NCBI GenBank assembly: GCA_022768245.1
Contig: JALEMR010000088.1
Coordinates: forward strand, 1 to 64,000
Direction of reading: 5' to 3'
DNA from: Oscillospiraceae bacterium
GTDB lineage: Bacteria; Bacillota; Clostridia; Oscillospirales; Ruminococcaceae
Length of the DNA stretch: 64,000 nt
Shown in pieces: positions 1-8,883 of the stretch. The notes beneath the pieces are model-generated. The model had not been told where the DNA came from. It searched no databases and was given only the letters and a program-made list of their open reading frames with translations. The position numbers were made by a program, and so were the translations under genes. Within the stretch, counting starts at the first letter, position 1. Each line of letters opens with the position of its first letter.

Positions 1-62
1 CTTCCTGTCAGTCTGCCTGCAAAACTTCCTGCACTGTTGCTAATCAGAAGTGCGAAAAGTAA
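1..62 (+). CDS. SCIFF ranthipeptide precursor, C-terminal part (5' truncated by window)
   Basis: Reading frame 3 from base 3 gives a 19-residue C-terminus, SCQSACKTSCTVANQKCEK, followed by TAA at 60-62. Four cysteines lie at regular spacing, and the sequence closely resembles the conserved tail of the SCIFF (six cysteines in forty-five residues) family. SCIFF precursors are ribosomally made peptides in which a radical-SAM/SPASM enzyme installs thioether links from cysteines. The maturase gene follows directly, which supports the call. The start codon and first cysteines lie outside the window. The biological role of SCIFF products is not well settled. Confidence 0.9.
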   Translation, partial: SCQSACKTSCTVANQKCEK

Positions 63-82
63 CTGCATAACCTTTGCAGCCG

Positions 83-120
83 AGGGGATTAAAGCTTGTT
101 TGCTTTTCCCCTTATTTTTT
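83..120 (+). terminator. Intercistronic terminator/attenuator between SCIFF peptide and maturase
   Basis: An 11-bp stem (83-95 with 102-112, with a two-base TT bulge at 89-90) has a six-base loop and is followed by a T-rich run at 112-120. It lies after the peptide stop and before the maturase SD. Partial read-through would give much peptide mRNA and little enzyme mRNA; that use is inference. Confidence 0.75.
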
Positions 121-125
121 ACCCG

Positions 126-160
126 AAAGGAGAGAGTCTGCTCGGCAGACAGTTTTCAAA
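126..160 (+). promoter_or_regulatory. Distant SD with intervening hairpin before the maturase start
   Basis: AAAGGAGAG lies at 126-134 and the ATG at 161, so GGAG is 28 nt from the start. Between them is a perfect 6-bp hairpin, GTCTGC-TCG-GCAGAC (136-150). If it folds, the effective gap shrinks to about 13 nt. The same layout occurs before uvrA (21559-21597). Confidence 0.6.
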
Positions 161-1537
161 ATGATTCACAAGTATAAATTAAACGGATATAATATCGTCC
201 TCGACGTCCACAGCGGCGGCGTTCATCTGGTGGACGAGCTTACATATGATATGCTGGATAACGTATGTCCTCCCTTTGACGAAAAATGTCCCGAAAGCGT
301 TATCGAAAAGCTTTCCCGCTTCTATGACCGCGAGGAGATAATTTCCTGCTACGACGAGGTCGTTGAGCTTTATAAGGAACAGACTCTCTTTACCGAGGAC
401 GATTACGAACAGTTCGCCAAAATGTCCGTGGCTGCTCCCGTTAAGGCAATGTGCCTGCTTATCTCCATGGACTGCAATCTCCGCTGTGAGTACTGCTTCG
501 CTTCTACGGGAGATTACGGTCTCGGCAGAAAGGTCATGGATTTCGATACGGGCAGACGTGCTCTCGATTTCCTTCTCGAAAACTCCGCAAACAGGGAAAA
601 TCTTGAGGTGGATTTCTTCGGCGGCGAGCCTCTTATGAACTTCGATACTGTGAAGAAGCTCGTGGAGTACGGCCGCTCCAAGGAAAAGGAGTACAACAAG
701 CACTTCCGCTTTACCATAACCACCAACGGTCTGCTCCTCGACGATGAAAAGATAGATTTCATCAACAAGGAAATGTCCAACGTGGTACTCTCCGTGGACG
801 GCAGAAGGGAAGTCAACGACCGTATGCGGAAAACTCCCAACGGCAAGGGCTCCTATGACCTGTTCATGGACAAGTACAAGCGTCTTGTTGAAAAGCGCGG
901 TCATGAGAATTATTACGTCCGCGGCACCTTTACCAAATATAATCCCGACTTCACAAACGATGTGCTCAGTCTCTATGAGCAGGGCTTCGACCAGATATCC
1001 GTGGAGCCTGTGGTAAGCGACCCGTGCGAAAAGTATGCTATCACCCAGAAGGAGCTGCCCGCCATATTCTCCGAGTATGAGCGCCTTGCACAGGTCATGC
1101 TCATCAACAAAAAAGAGGGCAGACATTTCAATTTCTTCCATTTTATGCTGGATCTCGATCAGGGCCCCTGCGCGATAAAGCGTCTCAGAGGCTGCGGCAG
1201 CGGCAACGAGTACGTGGCTATAACTCCCGACGGAGATATCTATCCCTGTCATCAGTTCGTGGGCTGCGACGGCTACAAAATGGGCAATATCATCGAGGGT
1301 ACCTTCAACCACGACATCAAAAAGGAATTCGCTGCGGCTCATATCTACACCAAGAACGACTGTAAGAACTGCTGGGCGAAATTCTACTGCAGCGGCGGCT
1401 GCAATGCCAATAACTACATCTACAACGGTGATATCCACTCCGCACACAAGCTCTCCTGCGAGCTGGAAAAGAAGCGCCTTGAATGCGCTATCATGATAAA
1501 GGCTGCCGAGGCCGCAGAGGCTATGGAGGACGAGTAA
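161..1537 (+). CDS. SCIFF peptide maturase (radical SAM/SPASM thioether-forming enzyme)
   Basis: A 458-residue protein. The N-terminus (MIHKYKLNGYNIVLDV...) matches the start of the SCIFF maturase family, so ATG 161 is preferred over the in-frame TTG at 74. The radical-SAM 4Fe-4S motif CNLRCEYC (CxxxCxxC) is at about residues 105-112. The C-terminal SPASM region contains CGSGN, YPCHQF and CKNCWAKFYCSGGC, which hold auxiliary clusters. The enzyme uses SAM to make a deoxyadenosyl radical and forms Cys-to-alpha-carbon thioethers on the peptide encoded just upstream. Translation probably depends on an SD separated from the start by a hairpin. Length is normal for the family. Confidence 0.93.
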   Translation: MIHKYKLNGYNIVLDVHSGGVHLVDELTYDMLDNVCPPFDEKCPESVIEKLSRFYDREEIISCYDEVVELYKEQTLFTEDDYEQFAKMSVAAPVKAMCLLISMDCNLRCEYCFASTGDYGLGRKVMDFDTGRRALDFLLENSANRENLEVDFFGGEPLMNFDTVKKLVEYGRSKEKEYNKHFRFTITTNGLLLDDEKIDFINKEMSNVVLSVDGRREVNDRMRKTPNGKGSYDLFMDKYKRLVEKRGHENYYVRGTFTKYNPDFTNDVLSLYEQGFDQISVEPVVSDPCEKYAITQKELPAIFSEYERLAQVMLINKKEGRHFNFFHFMLDLDQGPCAIKRLRGCGSGNEYVAITPDGDIYPCHQFVGCDGYKMGNIIEGTFNHDIKKEFAAAHIYTKNDCKNCWAKFYCSGGCNANNYIYNGDIHSAHKLSCELEKKRLECAIMIKAAEAAEAMEDE

Positions 1538-1635
1538 GCCGTCATCGGGATACCCTGTGACAGTTTCTGTTTGTGCAATATACATATTATTTTTGCGCAG
1601 GTTGCACAAATTTTTTGAATGACTTTATAAAGCTA

Positions 1636-1664
1636 TTGCTTTTTTGGACAGACTATGCTATAAT
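1636..1664 (+). promoter_or_regulatory. Sigma-A-type promoter for the chemoreceptor gene
   Basis: TTGCTT at 1636-1641, a 17-nt spacer and TATAAT at 1659-1664, preceded by TGC (extended -10). It lies 70 nt upstream of the ATG. Confidence 0.65.
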
Positions 1665-1733
1665 ATGTAATGTATTAATTGTATTTATCCGCTTTTCGTC
1701 CGTCGGAAAACGGTGTGATTGGGAGGCTTTATT

Positions 1734-3227
1734 ATGTTGGCTGAAAAGCTTAAGGCGAGAAAGGGCAGGGAGATCGAAAGGATAATTACAGTAGGAATGA
1801 CGATAGTCCTTTTTGTTGCAATGACAATTGTTCTGCTTCTTTCCGAATTTGTACACAGCACTGTTGTGACGGTGGTCGCAACTATTGCAGCGCTTGGTGG
1901 TTCTGTGTTTGCTATAAATCGTGTTGTACACGGTATGCTTCAGTCGCTTAGGGAATTCGGCGTCCGTCTGCTCGACCTTTCCGAAAAGGGCGATCTTACC
2001 TCCGAGGTCAAGAAGGATGACTACGGCACTGAGATCACTGCACTTTCCCATGTTCTTGAGGATTCTATCACCGATATCAGGAATATCACCTTCGAGATAG
2101 GAAACGGTCTGAAAAATATCGCTGCGGGCAATCTTTCCTATGAGCTTAAGGGCGAGTGGAAGGGCGATTTCGATTACATAAAAACTACCTACGACGAGGT
2201 CACTAAGGATTTCCGCGATATCTTCTCCGAGATAGCTTCCGCTTCCAGTCAGGTGAACAGCGGCTCTCAGCAGGTGGCAATGGGCGCGCAGACTCTCTCC
2301 GACGGCGCTACTCAGCAGGCTTCCTCAATTCAGGAGCTTTCCGCTCAGATAAGCGACATCTCCACAAAGGTCAAGAATAATTCCGACGCCGCAAAGAATA
2401 CCTCCGTTATCGTGGACAAGACCAAGGATCAGATCATGCTCTGCTACAAGGAAATGAACAACATGCTGGAGGCTATCGACGGCATAAACAAGTCCTCCGA
2501 GGAAATTTCCAAGATAATCAAGGTCATCGACGATATCGCGTTCCAGACCAATATCCTCGCACTCAACGCAGCTGTTGAGGCTGCAAGGGCAGGCAGCGCA
2601 GGAAAGGGCTTTGCTGTTGTTGCCGACGAGGTCCGCAATCTTGCTGCCAAGAGCACCGAGGCCGCAAGCCAGACTACCGCACTTATCGAAAGCTCCGTTG
2701 CAAGCGTTGAGCGCGGCTCCAAGATCGCAAAGCGCACCGCAGAGGTGCTGGACGGCATCGTCAAGTCTGCGGGCGAGATATCCGACGAGATCGAGAGCAT
2801 TTCGGCGGCTTCCGTTGTACAGTCCGACGCTATCATTCAGATAACAAGCGGCGTGGACAACATCTCCGCAGTAGTTCAGAGCAATACCGCCACCGCAGAG
2901 GAATCCGCGGCTGCCAGCGAAGAGCTGTCCGGTCAGTCCGCTATGCTCAACGAGATGATAGGACGCTTCAAGTTCGATCCCACAGCTTCCGAGGTCTCCT
3001 ATTCCGAGCCTGACTATGCTCCCATTCCCGATTATTCTCCCGAGCCGGAATATGTTCCCGAGCCTGTTCCCGAATATCATGCGGAAGAGCCCGCTCCGAA
3101 GCCCGTTATCTACGAAAGCGCCGATGACGAGCCCTTCAAGCCCATTGATTTTAAGGCGGTAAGCGTTCCCAAGAAGATAGTTCTTGACGACGATGAGGAC
3201 TTTGAAAACGTGGACAGCAAGTATTAA
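1734..3227 (+). CDS. Methyl-accepting chemotaxis protein without extracytoplasmic sensor
   Basis: A 497-residue receptor. ATG 1734 is chosen because GGGAGG at 1721-1726 lies 7 nt upstream; TTG 1719 is an unlikely start. Two membrane segments (about residues 17-39 and 43-64) are almost contiguous, so there is no periplasmic ligand domain. A HAMP-like region follows, then the long helical signalling domain with the hairpin tip that binds CheA/CheW ([18 protein letters not shown], about residues 267-285). The last 75 residues are acidic and proline-rich with YxPxP-type repeats and no CheR/CheB pentapeptide. It probably senses membrane or internal cues. No che or flagellar genes are adjacent. Confidence 0.9.
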   Translation: MLAEKLKARKGREIERIITVGMTIVLFVAMTIVLLLSEFVHSTVVTVVATIAALGGSVFAINRVVHGMLQSLREFGVRLLDLSEKGDLTSEVKKDDYGTEITALSHVLEDSITDIRNITFEIGNGLKNIAAGNLSYELKGEWKGDFDYIKTTYDEVTKDFRDIFSEIASASSQVNSGSQQVAMGAQTLSDGATQQASSIQELSAQISDISTKVKNNSDAAKNTSVIVDKTKDQIMLCYKEMNNMLEAIDGINKSSEEISKIIKVIDDIAFQTNILALNAAVEAARAGSAGKGFAVVADEVRNLAAKSTEAASQTTALIESSVASVERGSKIAKRTAEVLDGIVKSAGEISDEIESISAASVVQSDAIIQITSGVDNISAVVQSNTATAEESAAASEELSGQSAMLNEMIGRFKFDPTASEVSYSEPDYAPIPDYSPEPEYVPEPVPEYHAEEPAPKPVIYESADDEPFKPIDFKAVSVPKKIVLDDDEDFENVDSKY

Positions 3228-3245
3228 ACAGTTAACAGTTTGATT
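3225..3245 (+). repeat. Heptamer tract at chemoreceptor stop codon
   Basis: Three 7-bp units starting with the stop codon: TAAACAG, TTAACAG, TTTGATT. A short member of the window-wide heptad family. Confidence 0.45.
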
Positions 3246-3260
3246 TGATAGGTTAAAATA

Positions 3261-3307
3261 AAGCAAGAGGTCAAAGCAGAATAGTTTTGCTTTTCCTCTT
3301 GCTTTTT
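3261..3307 (+). terminator. Rho-independent terminator after chemoreceptor
   Basis: Stem AAGCAAGAGG (3261-3270) with CCTCTTGCTT (3295-3304), extended by an inner AAAGCA/TGCTTT pairing, then TTTTT at 3303-3307. Confidence 0.9.
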
Positions 3308-3321
3308 CAGGTTTGGTGAAG

Positions 3322-6288
3322 ATGATAAGAACGAGATCTTTTTTCAGGATACTGATCTTTGCGGCTGCTGCCGCATTTCTTATTAATATGTGCGGGCTGC
3401 GGGTATTCTCCGAGGAAAACATGGGGATAACCGCCGCAGATATCGCAGGCTATTCCGCCGAGAGAAAGCTTGCCTTTCCCTCGCAGATGCGGGGCTTTTA
3501 TGCTGTTCCGTCGGTGGATTTCCTCGGCGGCAAGCCCGACGGCACCGGCTATACCGAGGAGGAGGTCTACTCCGATATCAATTCCATGCTCGACAGAGCG
3601 GCGTCGCTTTTCATGAACACCCTCATACTGGGCATGTCCTACGAGGATACCCTTTTCTACGACGGCGAGATGAACAGCACCGTGAACCGCACTGCCGTTG
3701 ACTATGCGGCGGAAACGGCGCTGTCACGGGGATTCTACCTCTATCTTGTATTTGATATCAACGCAGCCATGTCCCATATGGACGGGGATATGACCATGAA
3801 TGAGAAGATAGACCGCCTTGCGGTGGTGGTGCGGAATATTACCCTGAGATATTCTCCCGACGGCATTATCTTCGACGGCTATTACGGCGAAAAAACTCAT
3901 GAAAGCTTCTCCGATTACATGAAATACGGCTCGGGGATAGGCTACGAACAGTGGATATACGAGAGCAATGCCTATATATTCAAGACCGCCTCAAACGCGG
4001 TGAAGCGCACAAGCAATACCGCCGCTGTGGGTATCGCCGCAGACGGTGTGTGGGCGAACGGCTCCGAAATGACCGGCGGCTCCGATACTCACGCCGATAG
4101 GCAGACGCTCTTCGACGGTTATGCGGACAGTCTCGCATATGTGAAAAACGGCTGGACGGATTTTATCCTGCTTCGCACCGAAGAGGGGATATCCTCCGAA
4201 AATGTGCCCTTTGAAAATATCACTTCATGGTGGAACGACGCCGCAAAGGAAGCGGGGATAAGACTTTTCGTTCTCCATGAGAATGAAAACATCTGCTCGG
4301 GTGAAAACGGCTGGAATTATCCAGACGAGCTGGTAAAGCAGGTCATCTTAGCCGAGGGGCTTTCAAACTGCCGCGGAAGCGTGTTTTCCTCGCTGTCCGC
4401 ACTGGAGGAGAACCGCGAACAGTCCACCGAGGTGCTGACCAAGCATTACAGCGGCAGTCTCAACGCCGAGGGGCTGAACATCGACCTTGAAATGACTCTC
4501 CCCGAACAGACCGACTTCCGCACCGACGAATCCTCGGTCATATTTGCAGGCTCCTTCGACCCCAATTTCGAGGTCTATTTTCAGGGCGAGCCTATCGAGC
4601 TTAACGAGGCGGGGCGGTTCTACTTCAATATGGAGCTGAATGTGGGCGAGAACGAGTTCACCTTTGAAAACAAGGGACGTACTGTGACCTATCACATCAC
4701 CCGCACTGTCCGCGTGCTGAAGACCGCTCAGCCCAGAGGCGATGATATCTATGCCGAGGGCGGAACGGTGCTGTCCGTCACCGCCGAGGCTTACCGCGGG
4801 ACGAGTGTTATCGCTTATATCAATGACGAGATGATAGAGCTTTCTCCCTCGGAGGGTCTCTCCGAGGATACCGACCCCAATTCCAACTACACCCTCTACC
4901 GAGGGAGCTATACTCTCCCCGAGGGCTCGGAGAGTATGACCGACCTCGGCGATTTAAAGGTCTACGCGGCATATCCGCTGGGCGGACAGAAGATAATCGA
5001 GTGCATAACGGGCAGCCGTATCTATATCGTCCCAGAGGAAAAGCCCGAAAGCGGCAGCGTTACCGAGCTGCCCAACGTTCCCTATACTCCCGATAACGGC
5101 AGCGGCGGCGTTACGGGCGGAGATGCTTCCGTGGCGCAGCTGGTGCAGATAGCTTCCGACAACACCATGACATGGAGCGGCAGAAATACCCTTACCGAGC
5201 CTGTGCCCGACTGCACAAGACTTCCCGCAGGCACCAAGGACAGGCTGTCCCGCACCGTGACCTACGGCAGCACGTCCTACTACATCACCGAGAGCGGCAG
5301 ACGCATACGCACATCGGACGCGTCTCTCACTGATGATGTTATCGCGGAAAATATCACGCTGTCCCTGACAAGCGCAGAGATGTCCGAGGGCGATACCGTA
5401 CTTGTCCTCGGCACTATGGATAATATCCCATTTGAGATAAGCTTCGGCGGGTTCTCCTATTCGGACGGAAACAACGGCTATTTCTACGCCGCGGATTTCA
5501 GCGCGGACAAGGTCTATATCGACTTTGACTATGCAGCGGGCTTCTCCGAAAGCGATGTAGTGCTTCCCGAAGGCGGGCTGTTCAGCGGATATGAATGGAC
5601 AAATGCTCCCGATGGCAGAGTGCGGCTTGCGCTGACTCTTGCTTCAAGGGGGAAATACTTCGGCGTGAAGTTCCACTATGAGGGGAATACGCTGATAATG
5701 AGCTTCAACGGTGTGGCTTCGTCCCTTGAGGGCATGACCATAGTCATCGACCCGGGACACGGCTACGTGGGCGGAGGAAAATTCGACCCCGGAGCGGTAG
5801 GTCATATACAGGAGCAGAGCGCAAATCTGGCGATAGCAGTCAAGCTGGAGGAAAAGCTGAAGGCTGCGGGAGCTGATGTGATACGCTTACAGACGGAATC
5901 CCGGGACTATGTGACTGCACAGCGGGCAGACTATGCACGAAGATATTCTCCCGATATCTATGTGGCTATCCACTGCAACAGCGGCAGCAGCACTGCCACG
6001 GGCGGAGAAGCGTACTATTTCACGCCATATTCCCAGCCACTTGCAGATGAGATATCCGCCCAGCTTGGCAAGGTGCTGTCGGAGGTACACGGCGATGGCG
6101 GTAATTATGACCGCGGCGAAAAGTACAATTATTTCTATGTGACCCAGCAGCAGGAATTCCCGTCGGTGCTGACAGAGTGCGGCTTTGTCAGCAATTATAC
6201 CGAGGCAATGGCTCTGGCGGACGAGGGCTATCAGGACAAGTTTGCCCAGGCGATATATAACGGCATTCTGGGATACATTTCGGGATAA
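3322..6288 (+). CDS. Secreted cell-wall protein: GHL10-like N-domain plus N-acetylmuramoyl-L-alanine amidase
   Basis: A 988-residue exported protein. Residues 1-30 form a signal peptide or N-terminal anchor. Residues about 45-350 resemble the GHL10 (family-10 glycosyl-hydrolase-like) fold, as in the protein at 54057. A beta-rich Ig-like stretch and a Gly/Ser-rich linker near residue 590 follow. The C-terminal 180 residues are Amidase_3: the Zn ligand His in DPGHG, a Glu in QEQSANLA, and a second His in VAIHCN. This domain cleaves the amide between N-acetylmuramic acid and L-alanine in peptidoglycan. ATG 3322 is preferred over TTG 3313, although its SD is weak. It stands alone between two terminators. 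Role in remodelling, division or spore-coat formation is inference. Confidence 0.85.
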   Translation: MIRTRSFFRILIFAAAAAFLINMCGLRVFSEENMGITAADIAGYSAERKLAFPSQMRGFYAVPSVDFLGGKPDGTGYTEEEVYSDINSMLDRAASLFMNTLILGMSYEDTLFYDGEMNSTVNRTAVDYAAETALSRGFYLYLVFDINAAMSHMDGDMTMNEKIDRLAVVVRNITLRYSPDGIIFDGYYGEKTHESFSDYMKYGSGIGYEQWIYESNAYIFKTASNAVKRTSNTAAVGIAADGVWANGSEMTGGSDTHADRQTLFDGYADSLAYVKNGWTDFILLRTEEGISSENVPFENITSWWNDAAKEAGIRLFVLHENENICSGENGWNYPDELVKQVILAEGLSNCRGSVFSSLSALEENREQSTEVLTKHYSGSLNAEGLNIDLEMTLPEQTDFRTDESSVIFAGSFDPNFEVYFQGEPIELNEAGRFYFNMELNVGENEFTFENKGRTVTYHITRTVRVLKTAQPRGDDIYAEGGTVLSVTAEAYRGTSVIAYINDEMIELSPSEGLSEDTDPNSNYTLYRGSYTLPEGSESMTDLGDLKVYAAYPLGGQKIIECITGSRIYIVPEEKPESGSVTELPNVPYTPDNGSGGVTGGDASVAQLVQIASDNTMTWSGRNTLTEPVPDCTRLPAGTKDRLSRTVTYGSTSYYITESGRRIRTSDASLTDDVIAENITLSLTSAEMSEGDTVLVLGTMDNIPFEISFGGFSYSDGNNGYFYAADFSADKVYIDFDYAAGFSESDVVLPEGGLFSGYEWTNAPDGRVRLALTLASRGKYFGVKFHYEGNTLIMSFNGVASSLEGMTIVIDPGHGYVGGGKFDPGAVGHIQEQSANLAIAVKLEEKLKAAGADVIRLQTESRDYVTAQRADYARRYSPDIYVAIHCNSGSSTATGGEAYYFTPYSQPLADEISAQLGKVLSEVHGDGGNYDRGEKYNYFYVTQQQEFPSVLTECGFVSNYTEAMALADEGYQDKFAQAIYNGILGYISG

Positions 6289-6297
6289 CACAAAAAT

Positions 6298-6335
6298 AAA
6301 CGGATAATGCGAGTTCTGCGCATTATCCGTTTTTT
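6298..6335. terminator. Bidirectional terminator between amidase gene and sigG
   Basis: A perfect 11-bp stem (6301-6311 with 6319-6329) and 7-nt loop, followed by T6 on the plus strand and preceded by an A-rich run that serves the minus strand. Confidence 0.92.
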
Positions 6336-7105
6336 CAGATGTTTCCCTTTATTTTTTCGATGATGTTTTTCTCCAGACGGGACACCTGCGCCTGTGAGAT
6401 GCCTATCTCCTCGGCGACCTCTATCTGGGTCTTGCCGCAGTAGAACCGCTTGTAGAGGATATCCTTTTCACGTCCTTTGAGACCGCTTATGGCTTCCTTG
6501 ATGGACAGCTCGTCCAGCCATGCTTCGTCGCTGCTGCTGTCGCCCAGCTGGTCCAGGACATACAGCGTATCTCCCGAATCGGAATACACGGGATCGTACA
6601 GCGACACAGGGTCTGTGACGCTTTCCAGTGCCAGGACAACCTCGCTCTTTTTTATATCCATTGCCTTTGCTATCTCGTCCACGGTAGGCTCGCGGTCGTA
6701 CTCGGCGGTGAGCCGTTCCTTGGTCTGCATGGCTCGGTAGGCGAGATCGCGGGTGCTGCGGCTTACCCGAATGGGCGAGAAGTCGCGGAGATACCGCCGA
6801 AGCTCACCCGATATCATCGGCACCGCATAGGTGGAAAATTTCACGTTCAGCTCGGTATTGAAGTTGTCGATAGCCTTCATAAGTCCGATACAGCCCACCT
6901 GAAACAGATCGTCGGGATTTTCGCCCCGTCCCATGTACTTCTGGATAACGCTCAGCACCAGCCGCAGATTGCCGCTGATAAGCCTGTCCCGTGCCGACTT
7001 GTCGCCCTGCCTGTACCTTTCCAGCAGCTCCATTTTTTCGCTTTCCTTTAAGATCGGCAGTCTGGAGGTATCTACGCCGCATATCTCAACCTTATTGTAA
7101 TACAT
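6335..7105 (-). CDS. sigG: Sporulation sigma factor sigma-G (forespore)
   Basis: A 256-residue sigma-70 family protein. The N-terminal NKVEICGVDTSRLP motif is the sigma-G anti-sigma-sensing signature. Region 2 contains NLRLVLSVIQKY and DDLFQVGCIGLMKAIDNF with KFSTYAVPMI. Region 4 ends with a helix-turn-helix, TQIEVAEEIGISQAQVSRLE. Sigma-G directs late forespore transcription, so the host carries at least part of the endospore programme. The usual neighbours spoIIGA and sigE are not upstream. SD GGAGAA precedes the ATG. Confidence 0.95.
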   Translation of the reverse strand: MYYNKVEICGVDTSRLPILKESEKMELLERYRQGDKSARDRLISGNLRLVLSVIQKYMGRGENPDDLFQVGCIGLMKAIDNFNTELNVKFSTYAVPMISGELRRYLRDFSPIRVSRSTRDLAYRAMQTKERLTAEYDREPTVDEIAKAMDIKKSEVVLALESVTDPVSLYDPVYSDSGDTLYVLDQLGDSSSDEAWLDELSIKEAISGLKGREKDILYKRFYCGKTQIEVAEEIGISQAQVSRLEKNIIEKIKGNI

Positions 7106-7210
7106 CTTAATATTCTCCGTTTTTCCGTAGTGGAACTTTGCATATTAAGATTATTGGCATTTTAAGGCGGGGATATTCTTGTGAGCGGCATGTAAATTAT
7201 GGAATGAAGA

Positions 7211-8071
7211 TCATTCGGATAATATTCTTTTGAAGGTATCTAAATTTTTCGTATTGTCGGGAGTGCAGTAAACCGCAAAGACTATCTCGTCGAACATTCC
7301 CTCAAATTCGGGGAGCAGTTCCTTGTAAGCTCTTGCGACGATCTGTGGGTCATTTCGGAAGGCTCCGCAGCCGAATGCGCCAAGCACGAGGATATCGTCA
7401 CCGTTTTCGGTGGCAATGCCGAGGATATGTCTGCCCCGCTTTTTGTGGAGACTTAAAAGCTCGCTGTCGGTCATATTTACGGGCGCGCCCTTTCCGGGAT
7501 TCATGGAGTTGTAGGGCTCCGAGCGGAGATTTGGCGCAGCACAGGTGATGATATCCACGGAAAACCACTCGCTTTCGGGTATGAGCTCGGGAAATGCGGT
7601 ATCGGTCTTGAACACGGTGATGTCGGGGGTATATATGCAGGCGTCGGTGTAGCGGACATCATGCCGCTTTTTGTGCATGGAGTAGTATTCCTCAAAAAGC
7701 TTGTCTGTGTTCAGACAGGGATATAATGTGGAGCAGCGGCAGAGCGCTTCCTCCTGTGCGGAGCTGCCCCGTGTTACGCCGCCGCCGGGATTTGTCGCCG
7801 AAGCGAAATTATGGACGGCAATTCTTTTTTCGCCGCCGTATTTTTCGGTGAGTCTTTTTGCCGCCTGAAATGTGCGCTCGGCGGTGACGGATATTTTTGT
7901 GCTGCGGGTATTTCCGACGGAAGATATCTGCGGCTTATCATCGGGAGCGTAAAGCCTTGTGTTTGCTCTTGAATTATTTACACTCTCCGCAAGGCGGACA
8001 TTGCTTTTGCAGAGCTTCATGGTATCTTCGAAAACTGCTATTCTTTTTTCTCTTGGGTCGTTTGAATACAT
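7211..8071 (-). CDS. Microbial-type poly(ADP-ribose) glycohydrolase (TIGR02452 family)
   Basis: A 286-residue macrodomain-like protein. It carries the PARG signature, NPGGGVTRGSSAQEEALCR (GGG-x7-QEE), at about residues 94-112; the QEE glutamates are the catalytic residues in known bacterial PARGs. A helical N-terminus and a late GAFGCGAFRNDP loop match the family. Such enzymes remove ADP-ribose chains or related adducts. No ADP-ribosyltransferase or toxin partner is adjacent, so the substrate is unknown. SD GGAGG lies about 6 nt upstream of the start. It is divergent from mnmM. Confidence 0.85.
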   Translation of the reverse strand: MYSNDPREKRIAVFEDTMKLCKSNVRLAESVNNSRANTRLYAPDDKPQISSVGNTRSTKISVTAERTFQAAKRLTEKYGGEKRIAVHNFASATNPGGGVTRGSSAQEEALCRCSTLYPCLNTDKLFEEYYSMHKKRHDVRYTDACIYTPDITVFKTDTAFPELIPESEWFSVDIITCAAPNLRSEPYNSMNPGKGAPVNMTDSELLSLHKKRGRHILGIATENGDDILVLGAFGCGAFRNDPQIVARAYKELLPEFEGMFDEIVFAVYCTPDNTKNLDTFKRILSE

Positions 8072-8144
8072 ATCATCGCCTCCGATATAATTTTATCAGA
8101 TACGGCAGGATATGTCAATACGGGAAATGGGCTGAAAACGGGAC

Positions 8145-8173
8145 TTGAAAAGCTGCGCATGATGTGCTATAAT
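8145..8173 (+). promoter_or_regulatory. Promoter of mnmM
   Basis: TTGAAA at 8145-8150, a 17-nt spacer and TATAAT at 8168-8173 with an extended -10 (TGC). Confidence 0.8.
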
Positions 8174-8208
8174 TATCATAGCATATCATACAGAAACGAG
8201 GGATAACA

Positions 8209-8784
8209 GTGCCGAAGAGAAAATCATTCAGCGCGCTTGATATTATAAAACGGGCAATATCCGAAAACGTCCGCGAGGGGGATATATGCATAGACGCCAC
8301 TGCGGGACGGGGAAACGATACTCTGTTCATGGCTTCCCTTGTGGGGGACAGCGGTCATGTGACTGCGTTCGATATCCAGAGTGAAGCAGTGGAGAGCACA
8401 AGGGCTCTTCTTGAAAAGGAGGGGCTGTCTCACCGCGCAGATGTGAGACTGCAGAGCCATGCGGAAATGGACACGCTGTTTGAAGAGGGGACGGTAAGCT
8501 GTATCACCTTCAATTTCGGCTGGCTCCCCAAGGGGGACCACAGCATATCCACCAAAAAGGAAAGCTCCCTTGAAGCCATCGAAAAGGGACTTCGTCTGCT
8601 GAAAAAGGACGGTATCATGACCCTTATCATATACTACGGCAGGGACACGGGCTTTGAGGAAAAGGACGCGATACTTGAATATCTGCCCACGATTGACAGC
8701 GGAAAGTATACCGTGCTGGAAATGCCCTTTGTGAATCGTCCGAACTGTCCGCCTATACCGATAATTATTTTTCGGGACGAATAA
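8209..8784 (+). CDS. mnmM: tRNA 5-aminomethyl-2-thiouridine methyltransferase MnmM (YtqB family)
   Basis: A 191-residue class I SAM methyltransferase starting at GTG 8209 with a GAGGGA SD. The SAM-binding motif DATAGRGNDT is near residue 29, followed by the acidic strand end FDIQ and the family-typical FNFGWLPKGDHSI. The C-terminal FVNRPNCPPIPII also fits YtqB/MnmM. In Bacillus this family completes mnm5s2U34 in tRNA; older annotation calls it a putative rRNA methylase. It is monocistronic with its own promoter. Confidence 0.85.
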   Translation: MPKRKSFSALDIIKRAISENVREGDICIDATAGRGNDTLFMASLVGDSGHVTAFDIQSEAVESTRALLEKEGLSHRADVRLQSHAEMDTLFEEGTVSCITFNFGWLPKGDHSISTKKESSLEAIEKGLRLLKKDGIMTLIIYYGRDTGFEEKDAILEYLPTIDSGKYTVLEMPFVNRPNCPPIPIIIFRDE

Positions 8785-8813
8785 AATAATCCTCCCCAAT
8801 TTCATAAAAAATC

Positions 8814-8842
8814 TTGATTTTTTTGTTAAGATGTGGTATGAT
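8814..8842 (+). promoter_or_regulatory. Promoter of galE
   Basis: TTGATT at 8814-8819, a 17-nt spacer and TATGAT at 8837-8842. Confidence 0.6.
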
Positions 8843-8883
8843 AAAGGGAGAAATTATTTTTAAGTGAAAACGGAGGTATACAT

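Noticed and set aside
74-160. In-frame TTG start at 74 for the SCIFF maturase
   Set aside because: The extra 29 residues run through a terminator stem and the SD, and the family N-terminus begins at ATG 161.
179-1609. 476-codon open frame antisense to the maturase
   Set aside because: A mirror of the real gene caused by codon bias; no SD, no recognisable domain. The same holds for long antisense frames under clpB, uvrA, the GGDEF gene and the EAL gene.
7211-8071. DarTG-like toxin-antitoxin or defence module
   Set aside because: The PARG-family gene has no neighbouring ADP-ribosyltransferase; flanks are sigG and mnmM.
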